This document shows, piece after piece, positions 11,016 through 21,206 of a DNA stretch of 64,000 nt. How positions within the stretch are numbered: position 1 is the stretch's first letter; each line of letters begins with the position of its first letter. Position numbers and translations under genes: made by a program. This stretch comes from Magicicada septendecula. Lineage: Eukaryota; Arthropoda; Insecta; Hemiptera; Cicadidae. Location of the stretch: NCBI GenBank assembly GCA_034769895.1, contig CM068372.1:374251258-374315257 (forward strand), written 5' to 3'. Below the pieces are notes generated by a model. The model had not been told where the DNA came from and did no database searches. It worked only from the letters and a program-made list of their open reading frames with translations.

Positions 11016-11059
11016 GTCTTAAACAATTTAGACCTGATGATTTCAGTTTAAGACCTGAT

Positions 11060-11791
11060 GATGTCAGTGATGACGAAAAGCTTTGTCGAACAATAAAAAT
11101 TGTAGCAGTTAGCAAATTTATAAAAGAAATAGAAACAGAAATTGTTAGACGTGAAACAGTAGCAGCTGAAGCTGTGTAGGAAGAAAAAAGATTAGCAGCT
11201 GAAGCTGTGAAAGAAGAAAAAAGATTAGAAAGAGAGTTTGAGTTAGAGAAATTGAGAATTCAACAGACTTCTAATACTGAAGTTGAAGTTAGAAAAATTG
11301 TAGAACCAAAATGGTATAATATAAAAGATGTTGGAGGTATATTTGATGAAAAAGAGGAAGATGTGTCAATTTTCCTTCGAAGATTTGAACGTGCTATGGT
11401 ACATTCGAAAATACCTCTTGAAGACTGGGTTATTGTTTTAACTAGTGTTGTACCAATGGTAATCAAAGAACTCATTCATCGAGAACCAATAGAGCTAGCA
11501 GAAAATTATGATTATGTAAAAGAATTATTTATGAGAAAATATCAGTTAAACCCTGAAAAACTCAGACAAAAATTCTTTAATATTAGACGCTTACCGAACC
11601 AGACTTGGGCAGATTTTGTATATCAATTGACCATATATTTTGAAGGATGGACTGAAGGAATGAAGGCAGTTGATGTCAAAAGCTTGAAAAATTTAATGAT
11701 TTTAAATCAGTTAAAATATTGGGTTCCTACCCAAATAAAAGAACAGCTGAGTCAAGATTGGTTAAATTTAAGTACACCTTTGGAGTTATAG
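11060..11791 (+). pseudogene. Gag of the integrase-first element
   Basis: An open frame runs from about 11060 with an in-frame stop near 11177. After it comes a charged coiled-coil-like stretch (EEKRLEREFELEKLRIQ), then a capsid-type domain: an F..FLRRFER segment, then YVKELFMRKYQLNPEKLRQK and a W.DFVYQL..YF..W segment. These match retrotransposon Gag capsids close to SCAN-type capsids. The stop at 11789-11791 is followed by frameshifted downstream sequence. Confidence 0.6.
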
Positions 11792-11989
11792 AGACAACTA
11801 GAGAAAAATGACGATTTGAGGACTTGTCTTAACCAAAAAACAAGTTTGGATTATATTAAGATAGAGTCAAATCCGAAAAATGTTCTGAAGGTGCAACCTA
11901 AATCTAATGTTCCAGACAAGGAATTTAAAAAAAAAGGAAGATTCAAAGATAAGTGAATTTAAACCTGAATTTGAAAAACGGAAAGAGAT

Positions 11990-12548
11990 GTGATGTTATT
12001 TATGTAATTCATTGGATCATTTGAGGAATAGATGTCCTAAAAGTTTATCTAGTAAAGAACCCTCAAATGTAGCAGGAATAGTTGAAGAGGTCTCTAGTTT
12101 TATGAAAGAGACTAAAGAGGATTTGAAAGTTGGAGGCATTTCTCAATCCGATTTAGAAAAGCAAGTAATGCCATTCAAGTGTCAAGGGAAAGTTAACGGT
12201 AGACAAGTTCAAATACATCGGGACACAGGTGCTGATATTGATGTGGTGCATCAAAATTATGTATCCATTGAACATTACACGGGCGAACATAGATGGCTTA
12301 ACACCCTATTATTTCCAGAACCCTTCTGTTGCCAAATAGTAGACGTCACTTTGGAAATTCCTGAAAAGGTAATACTTGCTCAGGCTGCAGTCACAGCTAG
12401 TCCAGCTTATGAAGGAATTTATTCGATGGTGAATGAAACGGCGCAGAGTTTACAAAACACAAATGCAGATTTGTTAGAATTTGTGAATGCCGTAAACATA
12501 AAGTCTATGTTAGTTAGGCGAGAAATAGAAGTAAAAGAGCAGGCATAA
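11990..12548 (+). pseudogene. Zinc knuckle and retropepsin of the integrase-first element
   Basis: It begins with a CCHC nucleocapsid knuckle, CYLCNSLDHLRNRC (C-x2-C-x4-H-x4-C), encoded at about 11993-12034. Roughly 55 residues later comes an aspartic protease segment, GRQVQIHRDTGADIDVV, with the DTG active-site triad near 12220. The frame closes at 12548. The next ~290 bp are broken coding sequence with many Gln/Glu codons. Gag and protease are in different frames from each other and from integrase. Confidence 0.6.
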
Positions 12549-12835
12549 CAAGAAAAAATTCAAATTGATCAGCTATCAACCGTTGAGATTGAAACAAAAA
12601 AGGAAGATAGACTCCTTGAAGAAAATGACAGTCATCAACAGGGTGAAATGTTGTCCCTACTGAATACGACACATGAACAATTCATGGCTGCTCAAAATTC
12701 TGATTCCAAATTGTTAGAGATGATCCAAGAAGTACAATCTAGACCCGAAGAAACAAATTATGACTTAGAAAATGGAATATTGTATAACGAATAAAAACGA
12801 ATAAATCTGAGGATAACTATAGTAAAAAAATTGTT

Positions 12836-14210
12836 GTGCCTCAAATATTTTGTGAGCAGTTGATGATGGCATGTCACGATACGGCCTCCGCACATTTGGG
12901 AGTTACCAAAACCCGAAAACGACTTAGTAAGTACTTCTATTGGCCAGGATGGGCAAAAGATATATCGGAGTTTGTTCAGACGTGTCTCCCTTGCCAGCTA
13001 GCAGGAAAAGGGGGAGAGAAAAAGAAAGCTCCACTAGTCTTGGTACCACAAATTGAAGAAATATTTTTTCGAATCAACATTGACACTTGTGGGCCTATGA
13101 TTGAAACGTTTAGAGGGAATAAATGTATTCTCATGGCCATTTGCATGGCTTCTAGATATCCAGAAGCCATTGCATTGCCAGACATAAAGTCACCGACTAT
13201 AATACGTGCCTTAACAGAAATATTTAGTAGAACAGGATTTCCAAAAGAAATTCAAAGCGATTTTCACTAGTCAACTTACTAGCGAATTTCTGGAACGATT
13301 GGGAATTTCAGTGATCCACAGCTCTGTTAGTCATTCTCAAACAAATCCGGTTGGACGACTTCACAGAACTTTACAAAAATTATTGAGATCGATGTGTGAA
13401 GAACAGTGTGAAGAATGGGATGAATGTTTACTGGCTGTGATGTTTGCTATTCGAACAGCAGTGCATGAAGGAACTGGATACTCACCAGCAGAACTGGTAT
13501 ATGGGCGGAATTTAAGAGACCATTTGACGCTAATCTATGAAAACTGGAATGGAAAGATTGCAGAAAGTTCATCTGTAGTGGAATATATAGGCAAGTTAAT
13601 TAACAAATTGCAGAAGATTAAGGAACTAGCCCTTCAGAATCTTGAGGCAGAATTACACCGTCGCAAGACGTATTATGACAAAAAGGCTAAAATCCATAAA
13701 TTCGAAAAAGGAGATAAAGTACTTGTTTTAATACCTTCTCAGGCACATAAGTTAGCAGTTCAGTGGTCGGGACCAGCTGAGATTGTGAAGAAAATATCAG
13801 ATACGAATTATATTATACATAGACCCGAGAAGGAAAATCAAAACAAGGTATATCATGTCAATATGTTAAAATCTTTTTTGAAAAGACAAAAACTGGTCGC
13901 TGCCATCATACAAAACCCTGAAAATACTGAATTCGAGGAAGAAATTATTAGTCCTGTAGAACGTGTTTCTAATAAAGATTGGGTTAAGGATGCAATAGGG
14001 ACTAATTTAACATCCGAACAGATTCAGCAACTTAGAATGGTAATTGAGGAGTATAAAGAAATATTCACTCCTGAACCCGGATTAGTCACATCAGTTACTC
14101 ATAACATTGAGCTGACTAATGATACCCCTTTTTTAAGTAGGGCCATGTGCCAAAAAGGTGATGTGGACATACAGACAACAGCACGGCCTGAATTTGCCGG
14201 AGTTACCTAA
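12836..14210 (+). pseudogene. Integrase plus RT N-terminus of the integrase-first element
   Basis: HHCC zinc domain (ACHDTASAHLG ... CLPCQL), then the catalytic core: first Asp in NIDTCGPM and second in EIQSD. A break at about 13268 follows. After it, NPVGRLHRT stands where the family has NPVERFHRT, so the catalytic Glu is now Gly. GTGYSPAELVYGRNLRD and a C-terminal domain (KFEKGDKVLVL ... VQWSGPAEIV) follow. The frame then continues directly into the sequence that precedes RT in such polyproteins (EEYKEIFTPEPGLVTSVTHN) before it ends at 14210. Integrase and RT were thus joined, integrase first. Confidence 0.7.
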
Positions 14211-14437
14211 GCAATATTGTCATTCAATTTTCACCCTCCTTGTTGAAAGCCGAAAATTGAATAGACTTAGGCGGGGAAGGATTGTAACGATACCGGGGGA
14301 CCCAAGTTCGATTCCCGGTACCGAATCACAATTGTATAGTTATTATTGGTTCTGTTCTTATATTTTTGTTAATAATAATGATATTGTTTGTTAATAATTA
14401 TTATATTGTTTTGTAATAATGATAATTGATGTAAAAT
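14211..14437 (+). repeat. End of the integrase-first element: PPT and LTR start
   Basis: GGCGGGGAAGGAT is followed by TGTAACGATACC at 14283, which looks like a polypurine tract and LTR start. The next bases hold a 7-bp stem TACCGGG/CCCGGTA enclosing AGTTCGATTCC, a perfect match to a Pol III B-box/T-arm. No A-box or acceptor stem was found. Gyp-A inserted into this LTR at 14434-14437 (AAAT). Confidence 0.45.
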
Positions 14438-15674
14438 TGTAGCGGGTCATTTTTGGGTATTTTTTTATTTTTTACCGTATGGGGCAAGTACATTTTTTTT
14501 CATTCATTTTGGTGCGGGCTTGTAAAAAGAAGTCGTGAAAATGTGTGTAACGAAATTATTGTGTAACGAAATTTATTCCATTGTGTAACAGAACAGTGTT
14601 GAGCAATGCGGCTGAAGAATTTGCCCCCTTCAAAATTCCAAGAACTTTGCAAGTGTATTGACGCACAGGCGTGAGTGCCCACGCAAGCGCGCTCAAAAGG
14701 ACGCCCTGACTAAAAAACCAAGATGGCTAGAGAGGATGATATTCATCGCCTTCTCCAAGACGTTCCGGAAAGGCTGTTTAAGTCCCACCCACTTTAATGA
14801 CGTCCGCCAATGCCTAGATGAGATCACGTACAATGTTAACCAAAAAACCTACATACATCGCATAGGACTAAGCTACAGTGACGGAAGATACGATCATGAG
14901 GCATTGGAGTTTCCGCCCTGCCTGAGTGTTTTGGAGGGAGGCATGTTGGTAACGCTCTCCGCAGTCGACTAACCACACACGCCAAGCGTGGCTGCTATCA
15001 GTTTTGTGCCCGGGCAAAATTTCCGTATTTCTTCTTAAGTCGGCCGACAAAATAACTATGTGAGTTCAAAAACACATATACAACCGTGCCTATGGTGACG
15101 ATGAATACCTATTGATCGTGATTAAATGTTACACGCTTGAAAAAATCCGGAGAATGAAAGACTTTGTTAAACGCAAAACGTGGTCGGACAAGACGACGCA
15201 ACACACGTAATGTTACACACTAACGACTTATAGCGTTAATTTTACATAACAAGGGGGTGTTTTTATATGAGTTTTTATATGAGGGGTTTTTAGAATGTGA
15301 GTAGTGCGTGTGCAGGCTGGGCTATTTTAAAGTAAGTAAATAATAGAAGTTAAGCATAGTACGTAAGCTGTAGGAGTTGCACAATTTTTAAAAACCATGT
15401 AAACCTATAAATATGAAATTGGAAATTTTATAAATGGAACACTAATAGATTCAATATTTCTGATTAATAAACAAAAACATAATTTCTCTTCCAAAAAATT
15501 GAGAGTTAGTTTCTTTCAAAACCTTAGTTCGTTTTATGTGCTGTCATAGTTCGTCGAACGAAATGGGTGTACCTCCACTACTCGATCCGACCAGATCATT
15601 GATAAAAGGTAAGAGTGAAGTTGAATTTACGTAAAATATAAAAATAAATATTACTTAAAATAATAAAAGTTACA
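14438..15674 (+). repeat. Gyp-A 5' LTR
   Basis: 1237 bp, starts TGTAGCGGGTCATT and ends AAAAGTTACA. It contains a GC-richer block at 14640-15060 (likely promoter/R region) with an incidental 104-codon open frame found in both LTRs; this matches nothing known. Near the end, AAAGGTAAGAG (about 15606-15616) resembles a splice donor. Confidence 0.9.
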
Positions 15675-15676
15675 AT

Positions 15677-15693
15677 TGGTACAAGTGACCAGG
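15677..15693 (+). promoter_or_regulatory. Gyp-A primer binding site
   Basis: TGGTACAAGTGACC starts two bases after the 5' LTR and begins with TGG, the complement of a tRNA CCA end. It is the expected site for tRNA priming of minus-strand DNA. The tRNA identity was not determined. Confidence 0.65.
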
Positions 15694-15847
15694 ATTTAAT
15701 ATAACAAAAAAGTTATTACAACGGCCTACATGTGACAGTACATTGAACGGAATACGGTTGTGAAAGTAAATTGATGTTGTAATATCAGTTTTGAAAAAAG
15801 ACTGATCATTGGTAGTTGTTACGTAAGACAAAATAGATGAAATAAAA

Positions 15848-17647
15848 ATGTCTGAAAACACAGAGAAGAGCAGTATAATAAATTCAATTATGAGTGAAAG
15901 TGGCCTTGAGTCGCAATTGCTGGAGGAAAGTGGTATGTTGAGGGGGGAGACGGGTACTGTTACAGAAACAGCTGTCGGCAGTAATGTAATAGCTCATTCC
16001 ACGCCGATTCCGTCTCAACCACAAGTAAATGAAACAGATGCTGATTCGGGGATCCAGTTGACCCCCGTTTCAATTAATAAAAGTAAACAATCAGAGGAAA
16101 CAAATATGATGAGTGTTATGCTCAGTCAATTCGAGAGAATGAATAGTCGTTTTGATGATAATGATAAACGCTTTGATAACAATGAAATAATTTTAAATAA
16201 GATGAAAAATGATTTTAACTATAAATTAGACCAATTAACGAACGATTTTAATGAACAGAAAATAAAATGTGAACAGCAAAATATTCAAAATGAGATCAAT
16301 TTTAAAGAAATTAAAGACCAGAATACTCAGTTTCAGCAGAGTATTAATGTACAATTCGATAACCTGAGTAGGGTACTAGACAAACATATTGATGAACGTT
16401 GTGAAAGTATGAAATTACACCTGTCAGAGTCACTAAATGAGCAATTAGAGTGCCGTGTTTCTGATATAACCAATGATATAACTAATAAAGTAGAGAAACA
16501 GATCACGGAACAATATAGCATTATAAATACTATTGTTGAGAAGCAAATAAGTGAAGGTAATACCAATACCGAATGTAAGATTGGTTATGCTATGAGCCAG
16601 ATTGAAAATAATAATAGTAAAATAAGAGACATAGAAAATAATTGTAAGATTGAGTTCAAGACCATACATAATACAATAAGTGACCTTGAATGTGATAATA
16701 ACCTTAAATTAATGAATGTTAAAAATGAATTGAGCAAGGCCATCAGCCAACAAGTCAACACGGTTACCGAGCGAGTAATTATGACTCGTGACGTAAGCAG
16801 TGAAGTTGAGTTAGAGACATTCAGTTGTGATAACAAAAAAGTACACCCTATGCAGTTCATAAGCAGAGTGAGAGAGTTCAATAAGTTCAGTACTAATAAC
16901 TGGGAAGTCCAATTATTAAAAATTTTAAAATGTTTTAAAGGTAGTTCGGAGATATGGGCCGAAGTACATAAAACGGAATGGGAGTGCTTTGAAAGTTTTG
17001 AGTCTGCATTTATAAATAAATATTGGTCTGAAGAAGACCAAGAAGTGTTACGAAGTAGAATCATGGGAACAGGGAATTTTGGGGGGCCCAATAATAATAT
17101 AACAGGGTATGTGATGAGAATATTTAACGAGGCGAAGTACTTAGAGCCGCCATTGCCATTTAGATCCTTTGTGAGGCATATCAGCAAGCATTTGCCGAGG
17201 GAAGTACAGATAACACTTATGACAAGGGAGGTAGCTAATATTAGCGAGCTAGAAAATATTTTAGATGTGTTTCAGAATATCCGGGACCAAGAATTGAGTC
17301 GCCGTCAGAACCAGCAGAATGGAAATAATGGAGGTAATCAGGGACCGCCGAGGGGACCTACAAATGGGCCGGCATACCACAGACGAGAACAAAATAACCG
17401 AGGACCAAAATGGACTTGTCCAGCATGTTCACAAGAGAATTATGCGACACAAAATTTTTGTTTTAGATGCAGGAGAGAGAGACCAGGTCAGCGACAAGGA
17501 CCACCACCCGCACAGAACCAGCATGCATACCAGCGAAGGGGAGAGGGCCCAGGAGGAGCACAGAGAGGCCAAACTCATGAACCGCGAGGAAACCAAAACG
17601 AGCGAGGATACAACCATGCAGTGGCGAGCACCTCTGCGGGAAACTAA
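15848..17647 (+). CDS. Gyp-A Gag with RanBP2-type zinc finger
   Basis: A 599-residue open frame from an ATG at 15848. The first ~90 residues are Ser/Glu-rich; about 90-310 is a long predicted coiled coil (repeats such as RFDDNDKRFDNNE). About 325-480 is a capsid-like domain (HPMQFISRVREFNKFSTNNW ...). The C-terminus is Gly/Pro/Arg/Gln-rich and holds WTCPACSQENYATQNFCFRC at residues 522-541, which fits W-x-C-x2-C-x3-N-x6-C-x2-C, the RanBP2-type zinc finger. No CCHC knuckle is present. Gag packages element RNA into cytoplasmic particles; this finger is a plausible RNA-binding replacement. The frame is intact. Confidence 0.85.
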   Translation: MSENTEKSSIINSIMSESGLESQLLEESGMLRGETGTVTETAVGSNVIAHSTPIPSQPQVNETDADSGIQLTPVSINKSKQSEETNMMSVMLSQFERMNSRFDDNDKRFDNNEIILNKMKNDFNYKLDQLTNDFNEQKIKCEQQNIQNEINFKEIKDQNTQFQQSINVQFDNLSRVLDKHIDERCESMKLHLSESLNEQLECRVSDITNDITNKVEKQITEQYSIINTIVEKQISEGNTNTECKIGYAMSQIENNNSKIRDIENNCKIEFKTIHNTISDLECDNNLKLMNVKNELSKAISQQVNTVTERVIMTRDVSSEVELETFSCDNKKVHPMQFISRVREFNKFSTNNWEVQLLKILKCFKGSSEIWAEVHKTEWECFESFESAFINKYWSEEDQEVLRSRIMGTGNFGGPNNNITGYVMRIFNEAKYLEPPLPFRSFVRHISKHLPREVQITLMTREVANISELENILDVFQNIRDQELSRRQNQQNGNNGGNQGPPRGPTNGPAYHRREQNNRGPKWTCPACSQENYATQNFCFRCRRERPGQRQGPPPAQNQHAYQRRGEGPGGAQRGQTHEPRGNQNERGYNHAVASTSAGN

Positions 17648-17655
17648 GAGGGACA

Positions 17656-19851
17656 ATGGAACACCGGACCCGACCGTTGTCGCCGGAAGTTTCTGGGGTC
17701 CAAATGGATGATAGATACCAAAATAACATTGTGATTACAGATTTGTCTGAGGAATTATTGGAGGAGGAAGACTTCGAAGCAGTGAGACGGGAGAATGGAC
17801 TGACTGAGGTGAAAATCAATATAGAAGGTAAGGAGATTAAAACTTTAATCGATACGGGTAGCGAAATCTCTGTTATTTCTGAACATGTATTAGATGAATT
17901 AAAAGAAATAAATAAAAATATTCCGTCTTTACCAGTAGCTGGGGTGACGATTGTAGGTATTACGGGAGTTAGAAGTAAGAGAGTCACCAAACAAGTACAT
18001 TTAAACATGATAATTAACGGGGTAGGGTATGATAATACATTTCTAGTTGTACGGGGACTAAATCTTGAGGTTATACTTGGAAATGATTTTCTGATTAAAC
18101 ATAAGGCGTTGATTGATTTTCATAAACGGGTATTAGAATTAAATAATGAAGGGGAACCAATCCGTATTAATTTTGAACGGGTGTTAGATGCGGTAAGAAT
18201 TTCAGGGGTAAGGGTGATACACAATCGGAATGATAAACAAGACATGGAAATTAGTATGAATGTGTGTAGTGATAGTAAGATAGAGTATGAGGAGAATGGG
18301 GATCACTTATGGAATGAAAGAGCACTGAAATTTTGTAGTGAGGGTGGCGTGATAGGGAGTTCTCAACGCGAATCGTTGTGGCGGGTAGTAGAGAATTTTA
18401 GAGAAGTGTTTGCCGATATACCAGGGAGGGCAAGAAACTATGAATGCGAGTTAAAGGTAAGGGAACACGCACCCTATGTGCAAAGAAGTTATCCGGTGCC
18501 ATATGCGAAGAGAAGAGCGGTCCAGCTTGAGTTAGAGAAAATGTTAGACGGAGATATAATTGAGCGATCTGTGTCGCCATACTCTAATCCCTTAGTTGTA
18601 GTGATTAAAAAAGATGGTAGAGTTAGGTTATGTTTAGATGCCCGCAAAATCAATCAAATAATTATTCCAGATAGGGAGTCACCCGAAGCTATTGAAGAAA
18701 TATTTCAGAAGTTTAGCGGTGTACAATATATGACCTCTTTAGACCTAACCGCCGGGTACTGGCAGGTGCCATTAGCAGCAAATAGTAGAAAATATACAGC
18801 TTTTTTATTTAATGGAAAGAATTACCAATTTAAGAGACTACCGTTCGGTTTGAACACAAGTGTAGCTAGCTTTATCAAGTGTCTTGACGAAATTTTGCAA
18901 CCACACAACTTAGATTTTTTAACTATTTACGTTGATGACATTTTAATAGCATCCAGAACATTTGAAGAGCATGCAGAGCATTTGGAATACGTTTTGGAGA
19001 AGTTATATCGGGGAGGTCTGACAGTGAATTGGGACAAATCGAAATTTTTGCAAACAGAGATACATTTTTTAGGTTTTATAATAACACCTACAGGAATACG
19101 TGCTAACCCGGATAAAGTAGAATCCATCTTGACATTCCCGGAGCCAAAAAATATAAAGCAGTTGCAAAGTTTTCTTGGTCTTTGTAATTTTTACAGGAAG
19201 TTTCAGAGGAACTACGCACAGACGACGGCCCGACTCAGCGCAGTGTTACAGAAGAACAAGCAATGGAGATGGGGCGATAACGAAAGAGCGACGTTTAATG
19301 ACATCAAAATTAAGTTCACCGACATGATACTAATGAACCATCCCAATTTTAATGACAAATTTTATTTGCAGACAGACACTAGTAATATAGCATTGGGAGC
19401 GGAGCTTTACCAAGAGGACGAGGCAAAAGAGCATAAAACCATCGCCTTCGCCAGCCGGACGTTGCTGGCCGCAGAGCGCAATTACACTACCACCGAAAAG
19501 GAGCTCCTCAGTATAGTGTTCGCTGTGAGGAAGTTCCGAACGTATCTGCTGGGTAACAGAACCATCATCAGGACGGACCATAAAGCGCTGTCGTTCCTGA
19601 ATACTTGTAAACTCACACACAGCCGGATAACCAGGTGGGTATTAGCTCTTCAAGAGTATAATTTTTCTTGGGAATACATTAAGGGTGTAGAGAACAGGGT
19701 GCCAGACACACTATCACGAGTAGACACAGATAGAAATAGAACAGGTAGAGATATTAAAGAGATAGAAATTTATAGACTATCCCGGGAAGATAAACTTTTT
19801 GGGGAAGAATTAAAAGATATAAATGTAATGCAAAGAGCTGATAATAAATAA
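17656..19851 (+). CDS. Gyp-A Pol: protease, reverse transcriptase, RNase H
   Basis: 731 residues from an ATG 9 bp after the gag stop, in a different frame. Retropepsin active site LIDTGSEISVIS with Asp at about residue 66. RT: KKDGRVRLCLDARKIN block, TSLDLTAGYW (catalytic Asp about 363) and YVDDIL (425-428). RNase H: QTDTSNIALGAELYQED (Asp about 574), TTEKELLSIVFAVRKFRTYL and RTDHKALSFL. It copies the packaged RNA into DNA. Comparison with Gyp-B shows the reading frame should continue into integrase, but a stop ends it at 19849-19851 and a frameshift follows in a GA-repeat near 19950. Confidence 0.9.
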   Translation: MEHRTRPLSPEVSGVQMDDRYQNNIVITDLSEELLEEEDFEAVRRENGLTEVKINIEGKEIKTLIDTGSEISVISEHVLDELKEINKNIPSLPVAGVTIVGITGVRSKRVTKQVHLNMIINGVGYDNTFLVVRGLNLEVILGNDFLIKHKALIDFHKRVLELNNEGEPIRINFERVLDAVRISGVRVIHNRNDKQDMEISMNVCSDSKIEYEENGDHLWNERALKFCSEGGVIGSSQRESLWRVVENFREVFADIPGRARNYECELKVREHAPYVQRSYPVPYAKRRAVQLELEKMLDGDIIERSVSPYSNPLVVVIKKDGRVRLCLDARKINQIIIPDRESPEAIEEIFQKFSGVQYMTSLDLTAGYWQVPLAANSRKYTAFLFNGKNYQFKRLPFGLNTSVASFIKCLDEILQPHNLDFLTIYVDDILIASRTFEEHAEHLEYVLEKLYRGGLTVNWDKSKFLQTEIHFLGFIITPTGIRANPDKVESILTFPEPKNIKQLQSFLGLCNFYRKFQRNYAQTTARLSAVLQKNKQWRWGDNERATFNDIKIKFTDMILMNHPNFNDKFYLQTDTSNIALGAELYQEDEAKEHKTIAFASRTLLAAERNYTTTEKELLSIVFAVRKFRTYLLGNRTIIRTDHKALSFLNTCKLTHSRITRWVLALQEYNFSWEYIKGVENRVPDTLSRVDTDRNRTGRDIKEIEIYRLSREDKLFGEELKDINVMQRADNK

Positions 19852-20002
19852 AATAAAATAATTACTAGTATGGAATCAGATGTAGACGAATTGGGATATA
19901 AGCACTATTTTCAAGTGTTCAAAGGGAGTTTGTTTAAAAAAGTAAGAGGGGAGAGAGAGAGATTGGAGGCTAGTCATACCTGAAGGGTTAATAGAGAAAA
20001 TA

Positions 20003-20812
20003 GTGTGGGACTGTCATCTTAGATACGGGCATTTTGGGGCACGGAAGTGTGTGAATGTGTTAAAGGAATCTTGTTTATTCAAGAATATGGAGAAACGCGT
20101 CCGAAGAATACTTAGAGTCTGCGAGTTATGTCAGAAATCCAAAGTTGTCAATTATAGGTTAGAGGGAGAACTAAATTATATTAAAGTAGAAAAGCCATTC
20201 GATTTAGTAGCTGTAGATTTGTACGGCCCATTGCCAAAGGGTAGGGGTGGAGTGATGCATATTTTTGTGGTACTTGATACTTTTTCCAAATATGTCAGAC
20301 TATATAGCGTGAAGCGAGCAACGAGTAAGGTGCTGAGCGAGAAGATCACGCGCGACTACATGATCAACGTGGGAAAGCCGAAGGTGATATTATCCGACCA
20401 TGGGCCGCAGTTCATCAGCGGAAGATGGCGCCAGACTCTTGGATGGGAAGGTATCATCCCAAAACACACCGCAGTATGTCACCCGCAGTCCAATCAGGCG
20501 GAGAGAGTCATGAGGGAGTTGGGAAGAATTTTTCGAACATACTGCCACGCCAAACATAGCGAGTGGCCATTCTATGTGCAGAAGATTGAAAACTGGCTAA
20601 ACTGCACCACCCACGAGTCGACGGGGTTCACGCCTTACGAGTTAATAAGAGGAAAGCGCCCACAGAGGATTTTGGAACAATTAATTGAATATCCACCGGA
20701 AACCAACACTATTAGCAATGATGTTAAACTTAGACTAGCGAATGAGAGTTTGTTGACGAAGGGAGAGAGGAGAAAACAGCGCCATGATAGGAAAGGTAAG
20801 TGGACGAAGTAA
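20003..20812 (+). pseudogene. Gyp-A integrase
   Basis: HHCC zinc domain (CHLRYGHFGARKC ... CELCQKSK), then catalytic core with Asp in AVDLYGPL, Asp in ILSDHGPQFISG and Glu in HPQSNQAERVMRE; 34 residues lie between the last two, one fewer than the usual 35. A STGFTPYEL segment follows. It is cut off from RT by a stop and a frameshift upstream and ends at a premature stop at 20812, where Gyp-B reads on. The catalytic residues themselves are intact. Integrase inserts the cDNA into host chromosomes. Confidence 0.85.
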
Positions 20813-21019
20813 GAGGTTAGACAGCTGGTATTGATACGACGACATGACTTGTCAAGTGCACAAGACAAGGAGATCAAGAAGTTTTTCTTATTGTACGAGG
20901 GGCCGTACGAGATAGTAGAAATAAAAATGAGAAATTCATATGTGTTACAGAATAGAGAAACCAGGGAGATAGTAGGTACGCACAATGCGACAAATTTGAA
21001 ATTATTTTGGTCAGCATAA
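20813..21019 (+). pseudogene. Gyp-A integrase C-terminal (GPY/F) segment
   Basis: Continues the integrase frame after the premature stop: RQLVLIRRHDLSSAQDKE, then FLLYEGPYEIVEI with the GPY/F motif, and NATNLKLFWSA before the true stop. Gyp-B has the same segment at 36408-36628. The GPY/F module contributes to integrase multimer and DNA contacts in Ty3/gypsy elements. Confidence 0.75.
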
Positions 21020-21077
21020 GGATTGTATTAAATTGTAAAGGTATGAATGTTAATTAATAATTCTTTTATGTTTTTAG

Positions 21078-21206
21078 AAGGGCGCCTCCCCCATTTTCGG
21101 GCGGACACGATCTTACCAGTCCTGGCCGTGGAATGCGGAAATCGGAGGCGGGCCATGGTTGGCAGGATCTTCCTTCGGGCAGTGAAAACAACGATGGTCC
21201 GGCTCC
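21078..21206 (+). promoter_or_regulatory. Structured RNA module P (Gyp-A)
   Basis: Begins CCCCCATTTTCGGGCGG. Hairpin CGGACA 21102-21107 with TGGCCG 21123-21128 (one mismatch). Second hairpin: GGAG 21144-21147 with CTCC 21203-21206, and GGGCCAT 21150-21156 with ATGGTCC 21194-21200. Gyp-B has the same at 36672-36793 with perfect pairing. It starts about 60 bp after the integrase stop. Confidence 0.7.

Larger units (their letters stand above)
11016..14282 (+). mobile_element. Decayed LTR element with integrase upstream of RT
   Basis: The order is Gag, zinc knuckle, retropepsin, integrase, then the start of the RT region, then a polypurine-like tract (GGCGGGGAAGGAT) and an LTR-like start (TGTAACGATACC at 14283). 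Ty3/gypsy elements normally place integrase after RT/RNase H. The reversed order is known for Gmr1-type elements and their relatives, which I think this belongs to. RT core and RNase H are missing, and all frames carry stops. No 5' LTR was found; the left end abuts the Gyp-F LTR. Confidence 0.65.

Noticed and set aside
14280-14330. A tRNA gene
   Set aside because: Only a T-arm/B-box-like part is present; no acceptor stem, D-arm or anticodon arm could be folded around it.
14658-14972. 104-codon open frame in both Gyp-A LTRs (also 25114-25428)
   Set aside because: Its conservation follows from LTR identity, not selection; it has no recognisable domain.
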